From positions 1-37,029 of the forward strand of contig NZ_JBOZWW010000008.1 of assembly GCF_050864855.1 (NCBI RefSeq): a stretch of 37,029 nucleotides of DNA, given 5' to 3'. Source of the stretch: Cardinium hertigii_C (GTDB lineage Bacteria > Bacteroidota > Bacteroidia > Cytophagales > Amoebophilaceae). The notes under the pieces were generated by a model that was not told the DNA's origin, ran no database searches, and saw only the letters and a program-made list of their open reading frames with translations. Within the stretch, counting starts at the first letter, position 1. Each line of letters starts with the position of its first letter. The position numbers and the translations under genes were made by a program. Below, piece by piece: positions 1-8,354 of the stretch.

Positions 1-1
1 T

Positions 2-187
2 GAATCTGTAAATAGCCAATTCCGTAGAGTTACTAAAAATAAAAGAGTATTTCCTAACGATATAGCTGTTTTTAAAACCTTATATTTAACTATTAACTAC
101 ATGACCAAAAAGTGGACCATGCCTATTCATAATTGGAGTGAGGCTATAGCACATTTTTTAATTAAATTTGAAAAGAGAATTCAATAA
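2..187 (+). pseudogene. IS256-family (mutator) transposase, C-terminal end
   Basis: The frame starting at base 2 is open from the window edge to TAA at 185-187, giving 61 residues. It contains an N-x-x-F-R-R segment, then a phenylalanine-proline-asparagine-aspartate stretch, then a W...W pattern and a closing arginine. This matches the conserved tail of IS256/mutator transposases. The N-terminal part lies outside the window, so I cannot tell whether the gene is whole. The IS end follows at about 201-220 and runs into the neighbouring NUDIX gene. Family call is by eye. Confidence 0.7.
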
Positions 188-200
188 AACATAAAAATAT

Positions 201-220
201 TTTACACACTTAATTGGACA
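201..220. repeat. Probable terminal repeat of the IS256-like element
   Basis: The bases TTTACACACTTAATTGGACA lie 13 bases after the transposase stop and look like an IS256-family end. On the minus strand they supply the last few codons and the stop of the NUDIX gene. The exact outer edge is not certain because the other end of the element is outside the window. Confidence 0.5.
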
Positions 221-552
221 GAGCCGAATTGAGCAGTCTGAACTAGGCCATCTTGATCTAACCAATTTTTAGGTAGGTCATCTACAACTATTTCTGCAGT
301 AAAGTAGACTTCTATTTTATGTACATTATATTTTTTATCAAAAAATTCTGCAACATAGACAATCTGGTTTGGTTTAATATCAATTCCAGTTTCTTCCTTT
401 ACTTCTCTTACCATGCACTCTGGAAGCATTTCACTTGGGTTTAAGTGCCCACCAGGTGTATACCAAAGCGTATAATCATTGCTGACAAGTAACAATTTCC
501 TATTTTTTACTATTAGCGCTCTAGCTGTTACTTGTAAAGTATAGTCTTTCAT
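202..552 (-). CDS. NUDIX hydrolase with an IS-derived C-terminus
   Basis: A 116-residue protein with a complete Nudix box at about residues 35-58: G, five residues, E41, seven residues, R49-E50, E53-E54, G57, I58. This motif binds the metal and nucleoside-diphosphate-linked substrate. The N-terminal strands are normal for the family. The last residues, after about F109, are read from the end of the adjacent IS256-like element, so the native C-terminus (often 15-30 residues longer) has been replaced. The catalytic core is intact, so activity may remain. Substrate cannot be inferred. The start is the ATG at 550-552. Confidence 0.85.
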   Translation of the reverse strand: MKDYTLQVTARALIVKNRKLLLVSNDYTLWYTPGGHLNPSEMLPECMVREVKEETGIDIKPNQIVYVAEFFDKKYNVHKIEVYFTAEIVVDDLPKNWLDQDGLVQTAQFGSVQLSV

Positions 553-577
553 TTTATTATGCGATAAATCATATTAT

Positions 578-901
578 AGGGGTCAACTTGGATATGAGAA
601 ATTATTGTACGGTAGACATTCTTTCTGTTTTTTATATGGAATATTAACCATTATTCAACTATAATTATTTTATAAAATTTATTTGAGGATCAGATGTATT
701 TTATTACTCTATCAACTTTAATAAACCAAGTTTATTTTAACTAATGAACAACATTTTTATAATAGTTCTTTTCTTATTTATTGGCAATCCAGTAAAAATT
801 ATTAAATATATTTTTTGTTTATAATCAATTAAATAATATTTGTAGAATAGAAAATAAACTAGATTAAAGTACAATAATTTCCCATATCCAAGTTGACCCC
901 T
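578..901. mobile_element. MITE-like element with 33-bp terminal inverted repeats
   Basis: Bases 578-610 and 869-901 are inverted copies of each other with a single mismatch over 33 bases. The repeats begin AGGGGTCAACTTGGATATG. The 258-base interior is very AT-rich and has no open frame of note, so this looks like a non-autonomous element mobilised in trans. A clean target duplication is not visible; both sides carry TTATA-like flanks. This element accounts for most of the gene-free stretch 553-1199. Confidence 0.75.
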
Positions 902-1004
902 TTTATAGGTATGTTAATTTATATGACAAGCATAAAAATCCTTAACGTGCTTTATTTTCCGTTTCCTGACGTGACCCCAATTAGAAAGATCAATGAAACT
1001 GAAC

Positions 1005-1188
1005 GGTTCTGTCGCATTTATCGCATCTGTCAAGATTTAGGCTAAAAATCTTATTTTTTACTCTAGATTATTTTTTGAGAATTATTATTCTTTATAATGA
1101 AAATCAATTTTATAACTTTTTATTAAAAATTAATATAAAAAATCTATTTTGAAGATCTTTTGACATATTTTACAAACGCGACAGAAAC
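1005..1188. mobile_element. Short IS-like remnant with imperfect terminal repeats
   Basis: The left end (GGTTCTGTCGCATTTAT at 1005-1021) and the inverted right end (GTTTCTGTCGCGTTTGT, ending at 1188) match over most of 17 bases, with weaker similarity further inward. The outer bases recall IS6-family ends (GGTTCTGT), but this is only a resemblance. No ORF lies inside. It truncates the tandem gene array to its right: the next array start codon is read for only a few codons before entering the element. Confidence 0.4.
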
Positions 1189-1199
1189 ACTCTTTTTTA

Positions 1200-1711
1200 T
1201 TACCATTTTACATCTCCTAAATCAACTATATTCCCTTGAAATGTTCCATCAGGTAAATCCCCATCCAAACAAAGATTACCTATATTATTTTCTACAATAG
1301 GTTTCATTTCAAAAGTATTTTGAAAACCTTCATTTATATTACCCAACAAGTTACTTCCTTTTAGGAATATATTATTTTTGACTTCGATGAATTCGATAAA
1401 CTGACAATCAAAAAAATTAAAAAAGTCTTCAAAGATATTTCCGTGTATCAGTATAGGTTTGTGATTATGACCACCCATCTGATAATCAATATAATTTTTT
1501 ATATTACAATTTTTTAAATAAAATCCTTGATCAAACCAACAGGAGAGAATTTGAAAACTCTCTATAAAACAATTTTCTACTATAATTGGAATATTGATTT
1601 CACCAGTCATAAAATCTATCGTTTTTATGAAACATTTAGATAGTTTAAAACTGCCTTTTTTTTTATTTCACTATGATGTAGTCTTTCTATATAAGTATTT
1701 TTTATTACCAT
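1200..1711 (-). pseudogene. Immunity-like protein split by a frameshift at a 9-base A tract
   Basis: From the ATG at 1709-1711 the frame reads M-V-I-K-N-T-Y-I-E-R and continues only 28 codons. At the run of nine A (T at 1656-1664 on the plus strand) a one-base shift joins it to the frame that becomes the 136-residue ORF ending at 1200. The joined protein would be about 169 residues, rich in N, I and F, with repeated x-N-C/N-x-I/F segments that suggest a beta-helix or repeat fold. Its start overlaps the stop of the preceding frame (ATGGTAATAA), as in toxin-immunity pairs. Poly-A slippage could restore expression. No known family was recognised. Confidence 0.5.
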
Positions 1712-1854
1712 TTTACATCTCCTAAATCAACTAAAGTCCCTTTAGTTATTCTATTTTAAACTCCACTATACATATTCATATTTATAACCTTACCATCTTG
1801 AACAAATACTTTAAAAGATTTTTGTATACCATTAATCTTAACTAGAAAGGGATT
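1705..1854 (-). pseudogene. C-terminal fragment of a possible polymorphic toxin
   Basis: In one frame this reads N-P-F-L-V-K-I-N-G, then a segment ending D-G-K-V-I-N-M-N-M-Y-S-G-V, a stop at 1756-1758, then a tail ending V-D-L-G-D-V-K-W with a stop at 1705-1707. The tail is identical to the end of the downstream protein (stop at 1200). The 5' part is lost at an IS-like end near 1853. A short conserved tail followed by an overlapping small gene is typical of polymorphic toxin C-termini, but I could not name the domain. Confidence 0.35.
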
Positions 1855-1870
1855 CTGTCGCGTCTGTAGT
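1853..1870. repeat. Solitary IS-like end
   Basis: ATTCTGTCGCGTCTGT repeats the outer part of the ends of the element at 1005-1188. It marks where the toxin-like fragment loses its 5' part. The following bases to about 1989 show no gene I can defend. Confidence 0.35.
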
Positions 1871-1989
1871 TGATTTTGTATAGCTTTCCCCCTTGTCTTA
1901 AAAATTGGATATTATGCGGCAATAAGTTTAACGAAGTTATAAAAAGTAGAATTCTGTTTTTTAGTTCCGATTATCTATTTCTATAGAAT

Positions 1990-2925
1990 TTATACAATAG
2001 ACTGAATATCAGACTTAGATAAGCCAGTAAGAATAGTAATCTCTTCCGTAGAGTAACCTTTTAGAAGCATAGCCCTAGCTATAGAAATAGCCTTATCTTT
2101 TTCTCCTTCTTGTCTACCTTCTTGTCTACCTTTATGTTCTCCTTGTTGTATTAATTGTTCAGCTACAGACATGGCTATTTGTTTTAATTGGGGATTAGAT
2201 TTTTTTATTGTTTCTAGTAAATCTGGGTTATCGTCTACCTTTAACATGTACAAAAATGCTGTATCCGCATAACTAATATAACCTTTTTCAAGAAGGTAAA
2301 CAATTAGGTGTATATGATCAGAAAACCACTGCTTAAAATCTCTATAAATGCCTTGTTTTAGTACCATAGCCGCAAAAGCAGCCTTTTTATAGCTAAGCAA
2401 TTCATCTTCTGATGTGCTGTATAAGTCTACCAAATGAAAGCTATCGAACATACATGATTTTGCTAACTCAGGATCAGAAAACATAGACAATAAACTAGAA
2501 GAACCTTTATAGGGATGCTTACCATTGTATACACAGATATTTAATATAACCGGAAGAAGTACGTTCCCGTTCTCTTTTAGATGTTGACGAAGTAATTGAA
2601 CGTTGTATTCTAGAAACCTTAGAGGCATATACGGATCTTCAGTAGACTGGTGCTCAAAAATCATGTACAGATACCCTTCCTTACCATTTATATTGGTTTT
2701 GAACACTAAATTAGATTCTCCTCTTTTCCCAACTGGATCTACAAAGCTTTTATTTGTTAACGCTAATTTCTCTTTATCTATTTTAGAAAGCAGATCAGAA
2801 GGCAAGTTGGCAGATAAAAAATCCAGTATCGCCTCTTTATTACAAAACATATTTTTAAAGACAGAATCATGAGGAGCCTTTAATCCCTCTTTTTGATCCT
2901 TTTCCTTGCTTTCTTTCTTGCTCAT
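1990..2925 (-). CDS. Rpn-family recombination-promoting nuclease/putative transposase (PD-(D/E)XK), probably catalytically altered
   Basis: A 311-residue protein of the Rpn/YhgA-like family. It begins with the family's H-D-x-x-F-K-x-M-F segment (residues 19-27), then S-F-V-D at 60-63 and the core F-E-H-Q-S-T at 90-95. Family members are nucleases of the PD-(D/E)XK fold. The usual R/G-E-S-D-L-V core carries asparagine at residue 72 (E-S-N-L-V), so one expected metal-binding acid is missing. Near the C-terminus is the usual G-R-Q-E-G-R-Q-E-G repeat (265-273), followed by a helix-turn-helix-like tail (Y-S-T-E-E-I... L-S-K-S-D-I). The full length and open frame argue for retained function, perhaps DNA binding only. 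Confidence 0.85.
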   Translation of the reverse strand: MSKKESKEKDQKEGLKAPHDSVFKNMFCNKEAILDFLSANLPSDLLSKIDKEKLALTNKSFVDPVGKRGESNLVFKTNINGKEGYLYMIFEHQSTEDPYMPLRFLEYNVQLLRQHLKENGNVLLPVILNICVYNGKHPYKGSSSLLSMFSDPELAKSCMFDSFHLVDLYSTSEDELLSYKKAAFAAMVLKQGIYRDFKQWFSDHIHLIVYLLEKGYISYADTAFLYMLKVDDNPDLLETIKKSNPQLKQIAMSVAEQLIQQGEHKGRQEGRQEGEKDKAISIARAMLLKGYSTEEITILTGLSKSDIQSIV

Positions 2926-3120
2926 CTCATCAATAGGTTAGAATGAATCAACAGCTTTAAAAATATAAATATTCTTACAATTTTATTTTGTGATGGAACC
3001 GGAATATTAATTTTTCCGTATTGTCTCAATAGTATTAAAAATAATGAGTTTATAATATTTTGTTTTTTGAGATAGAAATATGATACATTTTATGGACTAT
3101 TTTAGGGAGGTATTTTAGAT

Positions 3121-3150
3121 GTTTCAAAAAACGACCGTTTGTTAAGACAC
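3121..3150 (-). repeat. Dispersed palindromic repeat, copy A
   Basis: Read on the minus strand the sequence starts GTGTCTTAACAAACGGTCG and ends in a T run. It matches copy B at 9535-9563 in about 24 of 27 bases, and each copy is a near-palindrome around CGACCG/CGGTCG. It could be an IS end or a protein-binding site. The rest of the gap 2926-3249 shows no gene I can support. Confidence 0.35.
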
Positions 3151-3249
3151 CTGAATTCACGTATTTCCAAAATTTTTATAACGAAGTTGGGTACAATATT
3201 GAAACCGTAACTTTCTGCTAATCCGCTCCTGCTGGTCCATTTAGGTTTA

Positions 3250-6200
3250 CTAACTATTTTTGTTCTTCTCCCTATTTTTACATACCTCCAATGCTTGTTT
3301 AGCGGCTTCTTCTAACGCCTGTCCTATCTCGGCGTCCAAGTATGCATGAGCTATTTTCACATCTATGGCTAATGTCTCTTGGGCCATATGCTTTACCTCT
3401 GATAGATGAATGTAACCGGATGCATGGCGTAAATCATAAAGACGTTCGGCTAACTTTATAAATAGGACAGAAAGCTGTACGTGTTCTTCTTTAATGGCTT
3501 TTTCCAGTCTATTTTGAACATAAAGCAAAGAAGGATGGTTTAACTCTTCTCGTTTATCTATTTTTATTACATTCGATACAAAAGCATAGACGCCTAAATT
3601 ATAATGTTCCTTGATGTATGAAAGAGGCAAACAAGTACGACGAACCAATCCATAGAGCAAAGCAGCATAAACCACTTTAGGTGAGTGAAAAACCCAGTCT
3701 ACTACCAATTTGGCAATCCCTACTGCACGTACATAAAACAATTTACCTGAAGCATGACGCTTAAATCTAAAGTGTTTTCTTAACAATAAAAGTATACCTG
3801 AGACAGTATTTATATCAATAGGATCCGCTTCATATGATGATTTACATACATCGTCATGAAACTTCATTAACTCCATCATGGAATCAGCTTCTTCTTTAGG
3901 TGTAACAATTCCTTCTGAGGTTAATGAATCTAAAGGAAGGTCAATAGTCATTTTATTGATGATATCTCCAACATCTATAGGTAATACCATCAGAACGGCG
4001 GGTTGCTTATGGTCAAAATAAGATTCTAAATAACCATAATGGGCACGAACCATACTGGATATAGTATCTTTCTCAATATCTATAGATAATGGTAGCTCTT
4101 TTCCTACTTGGGGACTTATAAAGTCTATTTCATTATAGCACGATTTGACCTTTGGAAAAAACGCATCAGTATCACTAGACCGTCTAACTATTATAGCAAC
4201 AGATTGAAAATCTATAAACACAGGACAACTCTCGTTAACAGAATCTACTTGTTTAAATTGCAAAGAAGTAGAATACAATTGTATCTTAACGATAGATGGA
4301 TTAGAATCATCTATCCTACCAATTCGTAAGACAGATTTAACTAACGAATAAACTACTTGATTGATATCGCATACTATATCGGTAAATAGCGATTTATTAG
4401 GAGATTTTATGTTTTCTACTAGAATCTTAGGTGGATCATCCATCTCCTGTGATAGAGCAACCTCTACTTTTCGGATCAGCTTATCTAAAGTAACTTTAGT
4501 AGGTTGAATCAGCGCATGATCTTTAGCCTTTGATCTTTTATTAAAATAGTCTACCCAATCATATAACTTATTGATAATACTTTGGAAATCTTCTTTATAA
4601 AGAGGCGTATGATTATCTAAAAAAGATATTGATTCTTCAATCTTACCAACTACTTGAGATAAAATGGATCCATGTTTTGTAGAAAGAGTAAGACTAGTCC
4701 ATGGAATCAAAGCTGCTTCATAGAGAGATGCTTTGAATTCTGTAAATTCTCTAATCTTTATTTGTTCCTTTATATAAATATTTTGTTTGGTAAGATTATG
4801 TACTTTGACTTTAAAACAGATAATAACAATAAATAGAAATAGGGATAATATAAACAAAGGAAATAAGGAGCATAACACTCGGTATGATAATCCAATAAAT
4901 ACAGGATAAGACACTAATAATATGGTTGATACAATACCTATACCAGTATAAATAGAAAATACCCATAATATTACAGCAAGGTGGATAAAAGATAATGACA
5001 AATTAAAATTTGGTTCTACCGAATACGACCAGATCCAAAGCACGTTTAAAGGTAGATAAATCAGTAAACTTATGATCCAACCTAGACTAATCAGCCACTT
5101 TGGAATGGATCTTACCTTTTTAGAAAAACCATGTAGAAATGGATAGCCTGCAAAACACGCAGACCCAAACACTTGAAATATAAGCCAGAAGCTATGATTT
5201 GTGATACGATCTATAAAATGATTCAGAAAACTAGTGATGAAAATATAGAATCCCATATATATCATAGTAATATGACTGGGTACTATTTTAGACAATATTA
5301 CTTTTTTATTATTGAAATAATTTCTAATGGTTGCTTTTCTTTCTTCATTTTTACGAAAATTCTCTTGTTGTATTTGTATAAAGGTGTTATCTGGTTTAAC
5401 CCATCCTGTACCTTCCGGTTGTTTCAAAAGATAGTGTGCAGCCATCATGGCCAATCCATTGGCCAACATAGAAAGAAAGGAACCATCTATACCAGTTCTA
5501 GGTTGAATATATCTATTCCAAGCCATAATAGCAGTTGCACCGGTAGCCATACCAATTAAAGCAGTCTTAGAACTACCTCGAAATCCAAAAACAGCTAAGA
5601 AAAGTGGAGCAACAGTTATGGGGATAGAAAAATCTAAACTAATCTTTAATAGAGTTAATAGATTGTTACAATAAAAAGTTAACGTCATAGCTAATAAGCC
5701 TATTATTACGCTACTCCATCTAGCTATTTTAACTTGGTTAGTAGGATGTAACTTTTTTGATAGAAATTTTTCTAATAGATCATAACTTACTATGACTGCA
5801 GAACTATTTAGATGCGAATCAGCTGTAGACATGGTCATGGCTAATAAGCTGATAGCAATAAATCCATTAAGAATAGGAGATACATGGATTAGTATGTAAT
5901 TCCAAACTTTGTTTGCAGATATATGTGGTTCTTGTATGAACACAAATAGACTGATCAAAATGATAAACAACTTGATAAAGTAATTACAAATAGTAGATAT
6001 TTTAAAAACTTTATAAGCCTGAATAGGACCTGAAGCCATATAGATTCTCTGTATCATAGTTGGCTCTTTAATATATCCTATTAAATAACTGAGCGTAAGG
6101 AATAGTAAGCTTATTAAGTTAGCATTAAATTGAAATAACTTATTAAACTGAAACTTTTCTTGATCCTGTAAAGAATGTATAATTTCAAATATAGATTTCT

Positions 6201-6804
6201 CAGTTTTTAGAAACATAAACCAAGCCACTAATGGAATGATGACAGTAAATGTTATAAACTGTAACACGTCAGTAAAGGTAACCGAACGAATCCCACCTAA
6301 TGTGGAATAGAAAATAAGTATTAAAGTTGTTAGAACAGTAATAATACGTGTACTGTATGGAACTATACTACTAATAGTCATTGATATAGCATTGATTTGC
6401 ATAGATATAACCGCTATAGCACTACAAATAGATGATAGTGCTGTAATAATACGAGCATACTTTCCATATATTTTACCAATAGTTTCTGGCATAGAGAGAT
6501 GGTTCATAAATGGACCCATACGTATTGCCATTAGACTAACTAACCAAAGATTAAGTCCTGATAAAATCATAAGCATAATCCAGTATAAACCGTTACTATA
6601 TACCTGTTCTACAGAACGTATTAACGTTCCACCACCATAAGCCGTAGCTAATACTGTAGCTACTAAAGTAGTTATAGAAAAATTTTTATTGCCTATTGAA
6701 TAGGTTCGTAAAGTCGTTGATTTATTATGATGACTATAGTAGATACCAGTTACCAACGTAACTAGTAGAAATATTACTACCATAAGAAAAGGAAGATTAC
6801 ACAT
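3250..6804 (-). CDS. Sodium:solute symporter fused to degenerate histidine-kinase-like and pseudo-Rel/SpoT HD domains
   Basis: 1184 residues in three parts. Residues 1-470 form a sodium:solute symporter: many membrane helices, the signature G-G-I-R-S-V-T-F-T-D-V-L-Q at 170-182 and the M-S-T-A-D-S-x-L sodium-site segment at 325-332. Residues 510-665 add about six more membrane helices, as in symporter-linked sensor kinases. Residues 680-945 look like a worn kinase: D-I-N-Q-V-V-Y-S-L-V-K-S at 813-824 has serine where the N-box asparagine is expected, and M-V-R-A-H-Y-G-Y at 918-925 recalls the G-box region. Residues 995-1175 align with the Rel/SpoT (p)ppGpp hydrolase domain (A-A-L-L at 1047-1050; F-I-K-L-A-E-R-L-Y-D-L-R at 1115-1126; A-Q-E-T-L-A-I), but the HD pair is Y-G (1051-1052) and the following E-D pair is R-R. 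The likely role is nutrient sensing or transport without hydrolase activity. Confidence 0.85.
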   Translation of the reverse strand: MCNLPFLMVVIFLLVTLVTGIYYSHHNKSTTLRTYSIGNKNFSITTLVATVLATAYGGGTLIRSVEQVYSNGLYWIMLMILSGLNLWLVSLMAIRMGPFMNHLSMPETIGKIYGKYARIITALSSICSAIAVISMQINAISMTISSIVPYSTRIITVLTTLILIFYSTLGGIRSVTFTDVLQFITFTVIIPLVAWFMFLKTEKSIFEIIHSLQDQEKFQFNKLFQFNANLISLLFLTLSYLIGYIKEPTMIQRIYMASGPIQAYKVFKISTICNYFIKLFIILISLFVFIQEPHISANKVWNYILIHVSPILNGFIAISLLAMTMSTADSHLNSSAVIVSYDLLEKFLSKKLHPTNQVKIARWSSVIIGLLAMTLTFYCNNLLTLLKISLDFSIPITVAPLFLAVFGFRGSSKTALIGMATGATAIMAWNRYIQPRTGIDGSFLSMLANGLAMMAAHYLLKQPEGTGWVKPDNTFIQIQQENFRKNEERKATIRNYFNNKKVILSKIVPSHITMIYMGFYIFITSFLNHFIDRITNHSFWLIFQVFGSACFAGYPFLHGFSKKVRSIPKWLISLGWIISLLIYLPLNVLWIWSYSVEPNFNLSLSFIHLAVILWVFSIYTGIGIVSTILLVSYPVFIGLSYRVLCSLFPLFILSLFLFIVIICFKVKVHNLTKQNIYIKEQIKIREFTEFKASLYEAALIPWTSLTLSTKHGSILSQVVGKIEESISFLDNHTPLYKEDFQSIINKLYDWVDYFNKRSKAKDHALIQPTKVTLDKLIRKVEVALSQEMDDPPKILVENIKSPNKSLFTDIVCDINQVVYSLVKSVLRIGRIDDSNPSIVKIQLYSTSLQFKQVDSVNESCPVFIDFQSVAIIVRRSSDTDAFFPKVKSCYNEIDFISPQVGKELPLSIDIEKDTISSMVRAHYGYLESYFDHKQPAVLMVLPIDVGDIINKMTIDLPLDSLTSEGIVTPKEEADSMMELMKFHDDVCKSSYEADPIDINTVSGILLLLRKHFRFKRHASGKLFYVRAVGIAKLVVDWVFHSPKVVYAALLYGLVRRTCLPLSYIKEHYNLGVYAFVSNVIKIDKREELNHPSLLYVQNRLEKAIKEEHVQLSVLFIKLAERLYDLRHASGYIHLSEVKHMAQETLAIDVKIAHAYLDAEIGQALEEAAKQALEVCKNREKNKNS

Positions 6805-6849
6805 AAGGCATATAGATTGGGATAGATGTTATCTATGTTTTGATATAAT

Positions 6850-8133
6850 GAGACCGTTGCAATAGATAGTTATTGTAATTTTTGATAAGTTTCTAGTTGT
6901 ATTTTTTGTAGTTTTTATGTTAAGGATGCATAAATTTCATTGTTTAGTGATTTTCAAGTTAATTTTGGTATATTTTATATATACCATCCCCCTAAAAACC
7001 CTTTAAAATGATATTTGGAGCTCTGTATAAATTATAGACTATAGATTCCATAACATGTTGCGTATGCGTTTTATCAAGGCCTATATACCTAGTCCCTGCA
7101 CTACGGAACCACCTCTTAATACTTCCAAATACCCTTTCTACTTTATATCGCGTCTTAGATACCAATTTATTAAACCGTTTAGCAGCAGGTGATAAAGGAT
7201 GATTTCTACTACCTTTCTTTTGAATAGCTGATTTTAATTTCTTGTCTTTTAGTAAAGTTTCGTTGGGCAAACCGCTATAGCCTTTATCTCCATAGAGCCT
7301 GCTTCCTGCTTTTAGGGATACTTTATCCAATAATATAGGTAAATGGGCACCATCATGACTAGATGCTTTTGTAGTAGTGACTGCCAGAACTAAACCTTCT
7401 TTACTTTCTACAAGGACATGTCGTTTATACCCATAGTAAAGATTATGACCTTTTTTAGTCCAACTAGCTTCTGGATCTACTCCTTTTTGATAACTATGAG
7501 ATACCGATATAGTACCATCCTCACGCAAATTATAGCTCTTTTTACCTTTGGGACGTCTAGGAGTAGAGGTAATAGAGGCGTCAACAACTGCACCATGCTG
7601 AACCAATACACCATGGCTAGATAGTTGATCATTTATGATTTTTAACAATCTATCTAAAGCTTTCTTTTCTGTAAGCGCAGTCCTAAATCTGCTTAATACA
7701 CTATGATCTGGAACAGAATTATCCATCGATATACCACAAAACCTGCTAAAAGTAATACGATCATTTACTTCCTCTTCGACTTGGTAATCGCTCGGTCCAT
7801 ACCACTGCTCAAGCAATAGCATTTTAAACAAAAGAAGGGGGCTATAAGCAGGCTTGCCTGATAAACGTAAACCTTTAGGATAATACATACGCAGTTCTTT
7901 TTCTACTAATGACCAGTTAATCAAATTATTAATTTGATCAAAAAACGTATGCTTGCATTTATGACGACTAGCTGATATATCTGATAAACTTAACTGACCG
8001 CTTACTTTGATTGACATAACAATATCATAAATTTTTTATTACAAAACCTAAACAATAAATACAAGTTAAACTTTTAATAAAATTAACAATTACTTTTTTA
8101 TCCTAAAATCTAAAAACCTATTGCAACGGCCTC
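6850..8133 (-). mobile_element. IS5-group insertion sequence, copy 1
   Basis: A 1284-bp element with terminal inverted repeats GAGACCGTTGCAATAG / CTATTGCAACGG(C/T)CTC. It is flanked by a 5-bp target duplication ATAAT (6845-6849 and 8134-8138). The transposase runs on the minus strand. It sits just upstream of the symporter-fusion gene. Confidence 0.95.
6992..8017 (-). CDS. IS5-family transposase (copy 1)
   Basis: A 341-residue DDE transposase of the IS5 group, full length. Catalytic residues by alignment with IS5: D146 (V-V-D-A-S-I), D244 (L-Y-G-D-K-G-Y-S-G) and E294 (K-V-E-R-V-F-G-S). It differs from the other copies at a few positions, for example proline instead of leucine in Y-G-P-S-D-Y-Q (about residue 75) and S for P after T150, so it is a diverged but open copy. 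Confidence 0.95.
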   Translation of the reverse strand: MSIKVSGQLSLSDISASRHKCKHTFFDQINNLINWSLVEKELRMYYPKGLRLSGKPAYSPLLLFKMLLLEQWYGPSDYQVEEEVNDRITFSRFCGISMDNSVPDHSVLSRFRTALTEKKALDRLLKIINDQLSSHGVLVQHGAVVDASITSTPRRPKGKKSYNLREDGTISVSHSYQKGVDPEASWTKKGHNLYYGYKRHVLVESKEGLVLAVTTTKASSHDGAHLPILLDKVSLKAGSRLYGDKGYSGLPNETLLKDKKLKSAIQKKGSRNHPLSPAAKRFNKLVSKTRYKVERVFGSIKRWFRSAGTRYIGLDKTHTQHVMESIVYNLYRAPNIILKGF

Positions 8134-8147
8134 ATAATATGTGTCAT

Positions 8148-8165
8148 AAGTGATTTGAATCACTT
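8148..8165. other. 18-bp palindrome downstream of the FAD oxidoreductase gene
   Basis: AAGTGATTTGAATCACTT is an 8-bp inverted repeat with a 2-base centre, further extended by TGTCA/TGACA with one bulged base. It lies about 190 bases past the stop of the minus-strand oxidoreductase gene and could be a weak terminator or a binding site. There is no clear T run. Confidence 0.3.
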
Positions 8166-8354
8166 GACATACCTTCCATTCCATTAATATAATAAACGGT
8201 AATAAAAAAGCAATTAATCATTTGACGAACAGTTTTATTTTAACTTAAATAAAAAAATAGTATCTATCTAATCATGATGCGTATATGGGTGTTGCAGTAC
8301 CTTTAAGAAAAATTTAAAGCTTCTATAGTATATATTCGTTTGTTATTCATATAA

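Noticed and set aside
5173..5559. Plus-strand 128-residue ORF inside the symporter fusion
   Set aside because: Antisense shadow of a strongly supported membrane-protein gene.
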